A stretch of 64,000 bases of DNA from an uncultured Bacteroidia bacterium (GTDB taxonomy: Bacteria > Bacteroidota > Bacteroidia > Bacteroidales > Prolixibacteraceae), in contig CAIUUO010000123.1 of assembly GCA_903902325.1 (NCBI GenBank), positions 22,684 through 86,683 of the forward strand, written 5' to 3'. Position numbers and translations under genes: made by a program. The notes beneath the pieces were generated by a model, which saw nothing but the letters and a program-made list of their open reading frames with translations, did no database searches and was not told the origin of the DNA. Positions 9,112 through 19,076 of the stretch are shown piece after piece. Every line of letters starts with the position of its first letter. The first letter of the stretch is position 1.

Positions 9112-11754
9112 TTAGTTTGTAGTCATCTCATCCAGAGATTTCTGAAGGGATTTGGCGAAAATTTTATCATTTGGTGGCGCAAATATTCGTGAATGTGATC
9201 CCGGAATATCATGTATTACAATACCTCCTGTTACAAAATCTGCCCAGCCATAGTTTTTGGGATCCCTGATGTAAAAGGTTTGATCCAGAGCTCTGAACAG
9301 ATGAATTTTTCCAGTATATTCTTTCATGATATAACTCTCAAGAGCATTGTCATTGGCTTTATGAACTTTATGCAGGTATTTGGGTAATTCATTTTTTCTT
9401 CCTTCCGAAATACTTTCCGGTTGTAGTTTGTAGTCATCTTTTGAGAATCTTTGCCTGAACGATTTCAGTTTAGAAGCAAAGAATTCATCTTTTTCATTGA
9501 CAGGCTTTTTGACGAATGTTTTAGCATTCCAGATAATCTGGTTGTAAAACCGAAAAATGCGTCTGATAATTCGTTGTTTCAATTTTAAATGCATGTCGGA
9601 TGCGTCATCTGATACTGTATCAAAAACTCCCAGAAAAGTAATTTTTTTGTTTACAGCAACTAGTTGCCTGGCCATTTCGAAGGCAATATGACCTCCCATG
9701 GAAAAACCGGCAAGTGCAAAAGACTCGCTTTTGTCGATTTTAAAAATTTCTTCCAGATAATATTTTGCTATTTCTTCAATTGTAACGAGAGGTTCTTCAT
9801 TGCCGTCAAGACCTTTTGCCTGAAGCCCCAATACAGGTTGGTCGGGATGCAGATGAGAAGCTATCGTTGTATAAAGCAATAGGTTGAGTCCGGCTCCATG
9901 TACAAGGTAGAGAGGTGGTTTAGTTCCTTTTGAGCGAATTGGAACCAGCGATCCCCATCTGGCTGATTTGGCTTTCCTGTCGATAAATTCTGACATTTCC
10001 CTGATATTGCTGTGGTCTATTAGGGTAGCCAACGGTAAGCGAATACCCATTTCTTTCTCAATTTTGATCATCAGTTTGACAGCTAAAATAGAGTGCCCAC
10101 CGATTTCAAAGAAATTTTCGTCCGTGCCGATCTGCTTTGTTTGGAGTACATCAGACCAGATATAGCTAAGTTTTTTCTCTGTTTCGGTCATTGGTTCCTG
10201 AAAATTTTCTGAAATATCAGGAGTAGAATCATAGGGCACGGGTAAAGCCTTCCTATCAATTTTCCCTCCTGCATTAACAGGGAATTTATCAATAAAAACA
10301 AATGCTGATGGAACCATGTATTCTGGAACCTTAGTCCTGAGGAATTTTCGGAGTTTGGAGATCTCTATTTGCTGGTTATTCCCTGCAATGATATAGGCTG
10401 CAAGTCTCTTGTCTCCGGGCGTATCCTCCCTGACCATGACCACACTCTCTTTTATATTCTTGTAATGTTTCAGTGCGGATTCAATCTCTTCGGGTTCAAT
10501 TCGGAAACCCCTGATTTTGACCTGTGAATCTAACCGCCCAACATATACTATTTCGCCAAATGAATTGTATCTGGCCAAATCCCCTGTACAATAATATCTT
10601 TCAGGTGTGCCTTTGTAGCGATCCGTGACAGGAAATTTCAGAGTAGTAAGATCATTCAGATGGAGATATCCGCGGGCGATGCTTTCACCCCCGATAAGAA
10701 TTTCGCCTTCTTCGTTTTCCCCAACAGGCTCAAAATTTTCGTTGACAATCAAGACTTCATATCCTGGTAAGGATTTGCCTATGGTTACGGCTGAGTTCAC
10801 ATCTATGATAGAGAAGGTCGCAATCACGGTAGCTTCGGTCGGTCCGTAGGTATTGAAAACCAATCTTCCTGTTTTGCACCATCTGTGGCCCAGATCTGTA
10901 GAACAGACTTCACCTCCGAATATCAATATTTTCATGGATGGAATATCTTCATCAACCATGGACAATAGGGAAGGAGTACAGGAGAGAAATGAAATTCCGA
11001 GTTGATTCACCTGGGCCGCAAACTGGTCGCCTGAGCGCATCAATTCAAAAGTGCCAACTACAACTGTGGCGCCTACAGAAAATGGAAGCCAGATTTCTTC
11101 CACCGAAGCATCGAATGAAACTGAAAAGCCCTGGAGTGTACGGAAGGTGGAATCGATGGGATAAATGGTTTGAGCCCCCAGAATGTAATTGGTCACATTC
11201 CTGTGTTCCAATTGAACGCCTTTTGGTATGCCCGTTGTGCCGGAAGTATAAATAATGTAGCAAAGATCGTTGGGTGTTCGGTTCTCCACGAAAGGTTGGC
11301 TGTCGGGGAAAGGCATGAGCATATCCCAATGTTCATTTATGTTGAATAGGAGTTGCGGTTTTGATCCCATTGCCATCCTGTCCAAAATCTCATTGGAAGT
11401 GATCAGTATTTTCGCTTCTGAATCCACCATGATGAAATTCGCCCTTTCTGCCAGAATTTCAGGGTCAAGCGGAACGTAGGCGCCACCAGCTTTCAGCACG
11501 CCAAGCATCATGATGTAAACCTCGGCGCACCTGGGCAAAAGGATCACAGCCTTGTGACCTGAGCACACTCCTTTTTCGATTAGGAAATGCGCGAACCGGT
11601 TGGCCAAAGCATCTGTTTCGGCATAGGTAAATTTTTTATCACCCTGTTCAATGGCAATTGCATCGGGGAAGAGAATCGCCGAATAATGAAAATAATGATC
11701 TAAAAATTTACTTTTCTGTTCTTCCATGTATTTTTCGTTCACTTGACAAATCAA
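9112..11754 (-). CDS. Single-module NRPS: adenylation, carrier, thioesterase (A-T-TE)
   Basis: The 880-residue protein has an adenylation domain (about 20-505) with YTSGTTGIPKG (170-180), NTYGPTEA (301-308) and GGKIDRKAL carrying the A10 lysine K498. A carrier domain follows (about 520-595) with phosphopantetheine serine S555 in GGHSI, and then an alpha/beta-hydrolase thioesterase (about 600-875) with S685 in GFSMGG and a histidine in DIPGSHSR. There is no condensation domain. Manual alignment to GrsA gives the pocket D-A-E-S-I-G-T-V-I-(K), close to the lysine-type code I recall for bacitracin synthetase. The prediction is tentative. It could activate and release or transfer a single amino acid. 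Its T-TE half is very like that of the NRPS just upstream, indicating duplication. Confidence 0.92.
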   Translation of the reverse strand: MICQVNEKYMEEQKSKFLDHYFHYSAILFPDAIAIEQGDKKFTYAETDALANRFAHFLIEKGVCSGHKAVILLPRCAEVYIMMLGVLKAGGAYVPLDPEILAERANFIMVDSEAKILITSNEILDRMAMGSKPQLLFNINEHWDMLMPFPDSQPFVENRTPNDLCYIIYTSGTTGIPKGVQLEHRNVTNYILGAQTIYPIDSTFRTLQGFSVSFDASVEEIWLPFSVGATVVVGTFELMRSGDQFAAQVNQLGISFLSCTPSLLSMVDEDIPSMKILIFGGEVCSTDLGHRWCKTGRLVFNTYGPTEATVIATFSIIDVNSAVTIGKSLPGYEVLIVNENFEPVGENEEGEILIGGESIARGYLHLNDLTTLKFPVTDRYKGTPERYYCTGDLARYNSFGEIVYVGRLDSQVKIRGFRIEPEEIESALKHYKNIKESVVMVREDTPGDKRLAAYIIAGNNQQIEISKLRKFLRTKVPEYMVPSAFVFIDKFPVNAGGKIDRKALPVPYDSTPDISENFQEPMTETEKKLSYIWSDVLQTKQIGTDENFFEIGGHSILAVKLMIKIEKEMGIRLPLATLIDHSNIREMSEFIDRKAKSARWGSLVPIRSKGTKPPLYLVHGAGLNLLLYTTIASHLHPDQPVLGLQAKGLDGNEEPLVTIEEIAKYYLEEIFKIDKSESFALAGFSMGGHIAFEMARQLVAVNKKITFLGVFDTVSDDASDMHLKLKQRIIRRIFRFYNQIIWNAKTFVKKPVNEKDEFFASKLKSFRQRFSKDDYKLQPESISEGRKNELPKYLHKVHKANDNALESYIMKEYTGKIHLFRALDQTFYIRDPKNYGWADFVTGGIVIHDIPGSHSRIFAPPNDKIFAKSLQKSLDEMTTN

Positions 11755-11788
11755 ATGGTTTGTATTGAATGAATTTATTGCAGTACAC

Positions 11789-14700
11789 TCATGAAATAGT
11801 GTTTATTTCATCCAGGCATTTCTGTAGAGCTTCTGCAAAAATTTTATCATTAGGAGGTGCAAAAATTCTTGAATGCGATCCGGGTATATCCATAATCACA
11901 ACTCCGCCTTTTACATATTCAGGCCAGCCGTAGGCAATCGGATCCTTGATGTAAAAGGTATGATCCAATGCCCTGAATAAGTGCATTTTCCCGGGATATT
12001 GAGGCAGGATGTACCTGTCAAGGGCTTCAAAATTGGCTTGATGAACTTTGTGCAGGTACTTGGGCAGTTCACTCTGTTTTCCCTCGGATACGCCCTCCGG
12101 TTTTAATTCATAGTCGTTCTTTGTAATTCTCTGCCTTATCGACTTCATTTTATAGGCAATGAAATCATATTTTTCGCTGGAAGGTTTTTTAATGAACGTT
12201 ATTGCATTCCAAATTACCTGATTGAACAATCGATCCACACGGCCTGCAATTCTTTGTCCCAATAGCAGATGCCTGTCTGATACATTGTCTGATACCGTAT
12301 CAAATACGCCCAGGAAACTGACAGTCTGGCCCATCAGCAGAAGTTGGCGCGCCATTTCGTAAGCAATCTGACCTCCCATTGAAAAACCAGCCAGGGCATA
12401 GGATCCGCTTTTGTCAATCTTTCGTATCTCATCATTGTAATAGGCAGCGATTCCTTCAATCGTATTAAGAGGTTCGTCGATGCCGTCAAGGCCTTTGGCC
12501 TGGAGTCCAAACACGGGCTGTTCAGGATCAAGGTGGGATACAATGGTCGTATACAGCAGAAGATTTAGTCCGGCGCCATGTACCAGGTAAAGAGGAGGTT
12601 TACTCCCTTTCGACCTGATCGGAACCAGGGATCCCCATCTGGCAGGTTCGACTTTTTTGTCGATGAATTCAGCCATATCCCTGATGTTGCTGTGATCAAA
12701 AAGTGTTGCTAATGGCAACCGGATTCCAAGTTCCTTTTCGATTCTGATCATCAGTGTTACTGCGATCATGGAATGGCCTCCGATTTCGAAGAAATTTTCG
12801 TCTGTTCCCACGCGTTTCAATTTGAGCAACTCAACCCAGATCAGGGCCAGCTTTTTCTCTGTATCCGTTTTTGGTTCAATGTAATCTTTGGTACTTTCCT
12901 GCCCCGAATCCAAAGGTGCAGGCAAAGCCTTCCTGTCGATTTTGCCATTGGGTGTCAGCGGAAACTGATCGATAAAGACAAATGCAGTAGGAACCATGTA
13001 ATCAGGAATTTTGGTGCGCAGAAACTGCCTGAGTTCAGGAAGGTCTGTCTCCTGGTTCTCTCGCTTAACGATGTAGGCAACAAGTTTTTTATCTCCGGGA
13101 GCATCCTCCCTTACCAGGACTACGTTATCGCTGATGGTAGGATATTGGGTCATTGCTGATTCAATCTCACCCAACTCGATTCTGAATCCGCGTATCTTCA
13201 CCTGTGAATCTACCCTGTTGAGAAATTCCAGTTTGCCTTCATCCGTTTGTTGAACAAGGTCACCGGTCCGGTACATTCTGTCGCCAGGCCTGCTCGAAAA
13301 TGGATCAGGTAAAAATTTCTCCCTGGTCATTTCCGGTAAATTGAAGTAGCCTTTGGCCAATCCATCCCCGCCAATAAACAACTCTCCCGGATATCCAACC
13401 GGTACCGGTTGAAATTCCGAATTCAATACATAAATGAAAGTATTGTCGATAGGTTTCCCCAAATTTATGTAGCCTGTTTTATCCTTCTCATCCACAACGA
13501 CTTTTTCCACCGTCGACCAGACTGTCGTCTCCGTCGGACCATACATGTTCCACAATTCGCCACATTTCTGTACCAAATCGAAGGCCAGTTCCTTTGGCAT
13601 TGCTTCACCACCGCAAAGTATTTTAAGCCTTTTCGACCCGGTCCATTCGGCAGAGTTCAACATTCTGAAAGTAACAGGTGTAGCCTGCAAAATGGTAGCC
13701 TTGTTTTCTTCGATTTTCCGGATGAGCAATTCCGGATTCATGGATGTTTCCTGACTCGCGACAAAGATAGTCGCACCACAAATGATCGGGAGGTACATCT
13801 CAAGTCCGGCGATATCGAACGAAATCGTTGTGACGGCCAGTAGCACATCCCGGGAGGTGATTCCCGGCTTTTTCGCCATGGAGGCTAAAAAATTGACCAA
13901 TGCCCTGTGCTGGATTTGAACGCCTTTGGGTTTTCCTGTGGAGCCGGAGGTATAAATAAGATAGGCAACCATGCCGGGATTCACCTTGTAATCCGGATTT
14001 TCTCCTGATTCGTTCAGATAGGTCTCCTCTTCTTCCACAAAAACGTTTATCGCATCTGTTTCAGGCAGATTATCGAGAAGTTTCTTTTCAGTTAGCAGAA
14101 TAGCCGGATTCCCATCTTCCAGTATCAGGGCAAGCCTGTCTTTGGGATATATAGGATCCAGCGGAATATAGGTACAGCCAGCCTTTTGGATCGCAAGAAG
14201 GCAAACCAGCAGATCTGTACTCCGCTCGATACAAATGGCTACAAGAGATCCTTCAACGGCACCTAACCTGTGCAGATATCTGGAGAGTTTGTTTGCCTTT
14301 TCATTGAGTTGTGAATAGGTGACTCTTTTCTTGTCATCACTGATGGCAATGGCATCAGGAGTCTTAAGAACCTGCTCTTCAAAAAGCTGATAGATGCATT
14401 TCTCTTTTGGAAAATCGACGATTGTGTTGTTCCAATGCCCAAGGATCAACTCTTTTTCCTGATCTGTAACAAGAGATATTTTCTTCAGCTTCTGATCAGG
14501 TTGGTCCATCAGACTAAGGAGAATCTGCTGAAAATGACCTGCCATACTTTCAATACGGCTTCGTTTGAACAGATTTGTGTTGTATTCGAGCACACAATTC
14601 AACGTTTTATTCGTCTCATAAATATGCAACGTCAGGTCGTATTGCGAAATATGCCTCCTTTTGTCGACCAATTCCATTTTTGCCGTATCCAGGGATGTTA

Positions 14701-17700
14701 CCTCATCAAACATCTCCAGATAGTTAAACATTACCTGAAACAGGGGTGAAATATTTGCCGTCCTGGCTACCCTCAATTCCTCAATGATCCGGTCTAAAGG
14801 CAATTCCTGGTTCTCGAAGGCGCTGAAGAATTTCTGCCTGCATTGTTCATAAAGTTCCGGAAAAGTCATATTCTCCAACGGAGTAATGCGAAGTGGAAAA
14901 TTGTTGATCACCATTCCAACCAATGATTCACGCTCTTCATAATTTCTGCCGGCGATAGGAATCCCAATCAGAAATTCTTCTTGCGAAATATACCTTGATA
15001 TTAGCGTATTGAAGATGCTTAAAAGGGTGATAAACATAGATCCGTTGAGTTTCTGACTAAATTGTTGCAACTGTTCAGTCAAATTGCCGTCTATGGTGAA
15101 TTGAACCTCATCTCCATCGTAAGTTTGATTCTTTGGACGCTGAAAATCCATGGGTAGCTGAAGAATATCCGGAGCGCCCTTTAACTCGAGGATCCAGAAA
15201 TCCAATTCCTTCTTACATTCTTCACCTTTTAGCCATTCATTTTGCCAGTTGGCAAAGTCAGTATAGGCAATCGGTAGGGCAGGGAGGCTGGCCTTCTCAT
15301 TGTTTTTGAGGGATGTATAGATCAGTCCCAGTTCATTCAAAAATACTTTTACAGACCATCCATCCGTTACGCTATGGTGCATATTAAACAGAAATAGCCA
15401 ATTATCTGAGCTGTATTTTAATAATTTGCAGATAAATAAAGGTCCTTTTTCAAGATTGAAGAGATGCTGATCGTTTGCATCTGAATTATTTTCAGCCACT
15501 CTTTTTCTCTCTTCATCAGGGAGATTTTCAAGATTTTCAACATTCAGTTTAAAAGTAGTCGGCTCAACAATTCTCTGCACGGGTTCACCTTCAACAGTTG
15601 TGATAATTGTGCGAAGTGACTCGTGTCTCCAAATTAGTTCCGCAATACTTTTTTCAAGCACAACAGTATCCAGATCACCTTTAATGCTGTATTCAAAGGG
15701 CATGTTGTATGCCCTGTTTCCCGGTTCAAAGTTTTCAACAAACCAGAGTCTTTTCTGACCTGGAGATAATGGCAAAAATTTTTGATCTGAAGCAAGATGA
15801 CGGATTACATTGGTTTGTCCCTTATCCGTTTCAATGGTTTTTCTTTGCTCAATTTCAAGGGATATTTCAGCAATTGTTTGATTTTCAAAAAGATCGCGCA
15901 AAGTAAGGCGAATTGAATAATTTCTGATGATTCTGGATATCAGCATAGTAGCGCTCAATGAATTGCCACCCATTTCGAAGAACTTATCTGTAACGGAAAT
16001 ATTTTTGATTCCAAGAATTTCGGTCCATAGCGCCGCCAGTTGTTTTTCAATTTCGGTAGCTGGTAATATTATCTCCGATGATTCCTGGTGGGCGTTTTCA
16101 ACTGGCGCCGGCAAGGCCTTCCTGTCAACTTTCCCGTTTAGTGTAACCGGGAACTGCTTCATGACCATGAAAGTCGTAGGAACCATATAATCCGGAAGTT
16201 TGTCGCTCAAGAAAAGCTGGAGTTTTTTTAAATCTATGATTACATTTTCCTTCGCAATAAAATAGGCAGTTAATTTCTTGTCTCCCTTCGCGTCTTCATG
16301 CACGATAACTACATTGTCCTTGATCCCGGGAAATTGAGAAATGGCTGACTCAATTTCACCAAGTTCGATCCTGAAACCTCTGATTTTTATCTGAAAATCA
16401 ACACGATTCAGAAACGTCAGGTTTCCATCTTCGAAATATTGAACAAGATCCCCGGTTTTATATAATTTTTCATCCGGATTGGAACCGAATATATCCGGAA
16501 TAAACCTTTCGTCCGTCATGTTGGGAAGATTGAGGTACCCCGGAGATACTCCATCCCCGCCGATATACAACTCTCCCGGAATTCCTATCGGAACAGGGAC
16601 CAGTTTTTTATTCAGCACATATAACGTGGTATTGTCAATAGGCCTGCCGATTGGAACGTATCCCTCTCCAGTGGCATCCTGGAAGGTGAGATTTCTGACG
16701 ACCGAATAAATGGCTGTTTCGGTGGGTCCGTAGGAGTTCCAAACTCCGGCGCAAATTGGCAGCAATGACCTGACCATCTCTTTTGACAAGGCTTCACCAC
16801 CTATGATCAATTTCAGATTTTTTTTTCCAACCCAGGAATTGATAAGCAGCATTTTGAAGGTTACAGGCGTTGCCTGGAATACGGTTGCATTGGATTCCTC
16901 TAATTTTTCGGCCAGAAGATACATGTCCGTGGTTGCTTCCTGCGCGGCAATAACCAGTTTACCTCCTGTAAAAAGAGGCATGTACATGTCCAGTTCAGCA
17001 ATGTCAAATGAAATGGTAGTAACAGCAAAGAGCGTGTCTTTGGACGAAAAATTCAATAATTTCGACATTGAATGCACCAGGTTGACGACAGCAAGTTGTT
17101 TGATGGGTACACCCTTGGGTTTTCCTGTAGATCCTGAAGTATAAAGAATATAGGCTGGTTTTTGTGCGTTTCCGAAGGAAAGGTTACCGCTGGAAAAATG
17201 CTGATAGGCTGATTTTTCATCGAAGAATATCGTTTTTGCCGATGTTTCCGGCATATAATCCTTCAATGATTTTTGGGTCAGGAAAATGACTGGTTTGGCG
17301 TCCTGTACAATCAAGGAAAGTCTTGCTTTTGGGTAAATGGGATCAAGAGGAAGATATGTTGCCCCTGTTTTGGAAATTGCCAGCAAGCCTACTATCAATT
17401 GGAGACCCCTTTCCAGAAAGAGTGCAACAATCTGGTCTTCGCAAGCGCCATTTTCAGAAAGATAATGAGCAACCCGATTGGATGCCTCATTCAATTCGGA
17501 ATAGGTCATCTGTTCTTTTTCGTAGACAACAGCAATTGCATCAGGTGTCTTATTTGCCTGATCTTCAAATATATGATGGATGCATTTATCCCTGGAGAAA
17601 TCCACTTTGTTTGCATTCCAATCCGAGAGAATTTGTTTCTCTTCTGGTTCTGTCAGTAGTGGAAGCAATTGTATTAGTGAATCAATTTCTTCTGCGATGG

Positions 17701-18409
17701 CTCGCAGCAAGGTTGTATAATGACCTGCAAGCCTTTGAATGGTAGTTTCCTTGTAAAGTTCCTTGTTATAGGTCAAACAACAAATGAAGGCGCCATCCCT
17801 TTCCTCGATTCGAAAGGCAAGATCAAATATATCGGCTTCCTTATTTTCTAAAGATCCTTCCGGACAATTGCCAGTTTCGGTTGTGGATTTCTCTTGCCGG
17901 AATTGAAACAGTACATTTGAAAATACGGTGGGACCGGACCTTGAAGGTCCATGAACCTGCTGAAATAAATCGATGTAGGAGAGATCACTGTTGTGCTGGG
18001 CTGAATCGATTTTTAAGCCGATCAGTTTAAGGGTTTCCGCGAAGGTTGCCTCCTCCGGGAAAAGGAACCTGACCGGAAGAATGTTTGTTTTTGCATCATT
18101 TCCCTGATTCCTGGAGTTTTCAATGGACAGATTGATAACCAGATCATCTTGTGCGGAATATCTGTACAACAACGTCCCGAAGGTAGTCAACAAAACTTTC
18201 CTTAAGTCGGAATTTGATGGTTTTGAGCTATTTGAAATTGCGTTGTGCAGATCATGTCCAATCGTAAAGGAGTATTGATCTCCAAGATATGGCTGATTTT
18301 GAAGCCGACCGTGATCAGTTGGTAACTGGATCAGGGTTGGCGCATCTTTAAGTTCATTTTTCCAAAAATTGAAAGACTCAATATTTGGGGGTAAGACTCT
18401 GTCAGTCAT
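11789..18409 (-). CDS. NRPS with domains half-C, A, T, C, A, T, TE
   Basis: At 2206 residues this is the largest protein in the window. Residues about 10-250 match only the C-terminal lobe of a condensation domain (FWKNELKDAP, LPTD) and lack HHxxxDG. Then come A1 (about 275-770; YTSGSTGKPKG 423-433), T1 (S817 in GGNSL), a full C domain (about 870-1300) with intact HHSVTDG (1011-1017), A2 (about 1335-1830), T2 (S1880) and a thioesterase (about 1925-2206; S2010 in GFSMGG, H2179). Manual pocket codes are D-I-L-Q-I-G-S-I-Y for A1 and D-I-L-Q-L-G-M-V-W for A2. The second matches the glycine-type pattern well; the first is glycine-like. The start is secure because the upstream gene ends only 49 bp away and leaves no room for the missing lobe. 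The likely product is a short glycine-containing peptide, or a peptidyl group passed to another acceptor. Confidence 0.93.
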   Translation of the reverse strand: MTDRVLPPNIESFNFWKNELKDAPTLIQLPTDHGRLQNQPYLGDQYSFTIGHDLHNAISNSSKPSNSDLRKVLLTTFGTLLYRYSAQDDLVINLSIENSRNQGNDAKTNILPVRFLFPEEATFAETLKLIGLKIDSAQHNSDLSYIDLFQQVHGPSRSGPTVFSNVLFQFRQEKSTTETGNCPEGSLENKEADIFDLAFRIEERDGAFICCLTYNKELYKETTIQRLAGHYTTLLRAIAEEIDSLIQLLPLLTEPEEKQILSDWNANKVDFSRDKCIHHIFEDQANKTPDAIAVVYEKEQMTYSELNEASNRVAHYLSENGACEDQIVALFLERGLQLIVGLLAISKTGATYLPLDPIYPKARLSLIVQDAKPVIFLTQKSLKDYMPETSAKTIFFDEKSAYQHFSSGNLSFGNAQKPAYILYTSGSTGKPKGVPIKQLAVVNLVHSMSKLLNFSSKDTLFAVTTISFDIAELDMYMPLFTGGKLVIAAQEATTDMYLLAEKLEESNATVFQATPVTFKMLLINSWVGKKNLKLIIGGEALSKEMVRSLLPICAGVWNSYGPTETAIYSVVRNLTFQDATGEGYVPIGRPIDNTTLYVLNKKLVPVPIGIPGELYIGGDGVSPGYLNLPNMTDERFIPDIFGSNPDEKLYKTGDLVQYFEDGNLTFLNRVDFQIKIRGFRIELGEIESAISQFPGIKDNVVIVHEDAKGDKKLTAYFIAKENVIIDLKKLQLFLSDKLPDYMVPTTFMVMKQFPVTLNGKVDRKALPAPVENAHQESSEIILPATEIEKQLAALWTEILGIKNISVTDKFFEMGGNSLSATMLISRIIRNYSIRLTLRDLFENQTIAEISLEIEQRKTIETDKGQTNVIRHLASDQKFLPLSPGQKRLWFVENFEPGNRAYNMPFEYSIKGDLDTVVLEKSIAELIWRHESLRTIITTVEGEPVQRIVEPTTFKLNVENLENLPDEERKRVAENNSDANDQHLFNLEKGPLFICKLLKYSSDNWLFLFNMHHSVTDGWSVKVFLNELGLIYTSLKNNEKASLPALPIAYTDFANWQNEWLKGEECKKELDFWILELKGAPDILQLPMDFQRPKNQTYDGDEVQFTIDGNLTEQLQQFSQKLNGSMFITLLSIFNTLISRYISQEEFLIGIPIAGRNYEERESLVGMVINNFPLRITPLENMTFPELYEQCRQKFFSAFENQELPLDRIIEELRVARTANISPLFQVMFNYLEMFDEVTSLDTAKMELVDKRRHISQYDLTLHIYETNKTLNCVLEYNTNLFKRSRIESMAGHFQQILLSLMDQPDQKLKKISLVTDQEKELILGHWNNTIVDFPKEKCIYQLFEEQVLKTPDAIAISDDKKRVTYSQLNEKANKLSRYLHRLGAVEGSLVAICIERSTDLLVCLLAIQKAGCTYIPLDPIYPKDRLALILEDGNPAILLTEKKLLDNLPETDAINVFVEEEETYLNESGENPDYKVNPGMVAYLIYTSGSTGKPKGVQIQHRALVNFLASMAKKPGITSRDVLLAVTTISFDIAGLEMYLPIICGATIFVASQETSMNPELLIRKIEENKATILQATPVTFRMLNSAEWTGSKRLKILCGGEAMPKELAFDLVQKCGELWNMYGPTETTVWSTVEKVVVDEKDKTGYINLGKPIDNTFIYVLNSEFQPVPVGYPGELFIGGDGLAKGYFNLPEMTREKFLPDPFSSRPGDRMYRTGDLVQQTDEGKLEFLNRVDSQVKIRGFRIELGEIESAMTQYPTISDNVVLVREDAPGDKKLVAYIVKRENQETDLPELRQFLRTKIPDYMVPTAFVFIDQFPLTPNGKIDRKALPAPLDSGQESTKDYIEPKTDTEKKLALIWVELLKLKRVGTDENFFEIGGHSMIAVTLMIRIEKELGIRLPLATLFDHSNIRDMAEFIDKKVEPARWGSLVPIRSKGSKPPLYLVHGAGLNLLLYTTIVSHLDPEQPVFGLQAKGLDGIDEPLNTIEGIAAYYNDEIRKIDKSGSYALAGFSMGGQIAYEMARQLLLMGQTVSFLGVFDTVSDNVSDRHLLLGQRIAGRVDRLFNQVIWNAITFIKKPSSEKYDFIAYKMKSIRQRITKNDYELKPEGVSEGKQSELPKYLHKVHQANFEALDRYILPQYPGKMHLFRALDHTFYIKDPIAYGWPEYVKGGVVIMDIPGSHSRIFAPPNDKIFAEALQKCLDEINTIS

Positions 18410-18458
18410 TTTATTATAATTACAGATTCATTATTTTGTTTATTCTATTCACCGGCTT

Positions 18459-19076
18459 TCAGGATACGCGATCCCATTTCCCGCTGACACTGTTGTATTG
18501 TTTGATGATTCTTGCCGGATTTCCTGCAACAACCGAGTAGGCCGGAACGTTTTTTGTCACAATGGATCCTGCTGCAACGATTGCATGTTTACCGATTGTC
18601 ACTCCAGCAACTACCACCACGTTTGCGCCAATCCACACTTCATTTTCAACAGTGATACTCTTTTTGGATACCGGTTGATCATGGGGTGGAAGCAGAATAT
18701 CTTCATATCCGTGGTTAAGCCCCGACATAACAATGTTTTGGGCCAAAATTACATCGTTGCCAATGGTCACAGGACCAATCAGCACATTGCTCATCCCTAT
18801 TCGGCTTCGCCGGCCGATCAGAACATCTCCAACACCATTGTTGATCGTACAAAAATCTTCAATGGTCGAGTTGTCTCCCAGTACAAAATTATTGAATGGC
18901 ATCACGTCCATCCTGGTATATCTGCAAATTCTGGCATTCTTGCCTTTTTTATGTACGAACGGGTTGAGAAACCATTTCACCCAAAGGCGCGGCCTTGCCT
19001 GATTTTTTTGTGTCATAAGACTGAGAACAAACTTTTTCAGTCGTGGATTTGCTTTTATTTTTTCGACCAGATTCAT
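18459..19076 (-). CDS. Left-handed beta-helix (hexapeptide) acyltransferase
   Basis: The 205-residue protein has hexapeptide-repeat coils ([63 protein letters not shown]) and ends in [10 protein letters not shown], the usual finish of WcaF/maltose-acetyltransferase-like O-acetyltransferases. H116-type catalysis is likely from the SGLNHGYED segment. It probably acetylates a sugar of the exopolysaccharide or its lipid-linked repeat unit using acetyl-CoA in the cytosol. Its start overlaps the stop of the upstream glycosyltransferase by 4 bp (ATGA type), so the two are translationally coupled. The acceptor sugar cannot be read from sequence. Confidence 0.88.
   Translation of the reverse strand: MNLVEKIKANPRLKKFVLSLMTQKNQARPRLWVKWFLNPFVHKKGKNARICRYTRMDVMPFNNFVLGDNSTIEDFCTINNGVGDVLIGRRSRIGMSNVLIGPVTIGNDVILAQNIVMSGLNHGYEDILLPPHDQPVSKKSITVENEVWIGANVVVVAGVTIGKHAIVAAGSIVTKNVPAYSVVAGNPARIIKQYNSVSGKWDRVS

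Noticed and set aside
18410..18458. Missing N-terminal lobe of the first condensation domain encoded upstream in another frame
   Set aside because: Only 49 bp separate the NRPS start from the previous gene's stop, far too short for the missing lobe of about 180 residues.
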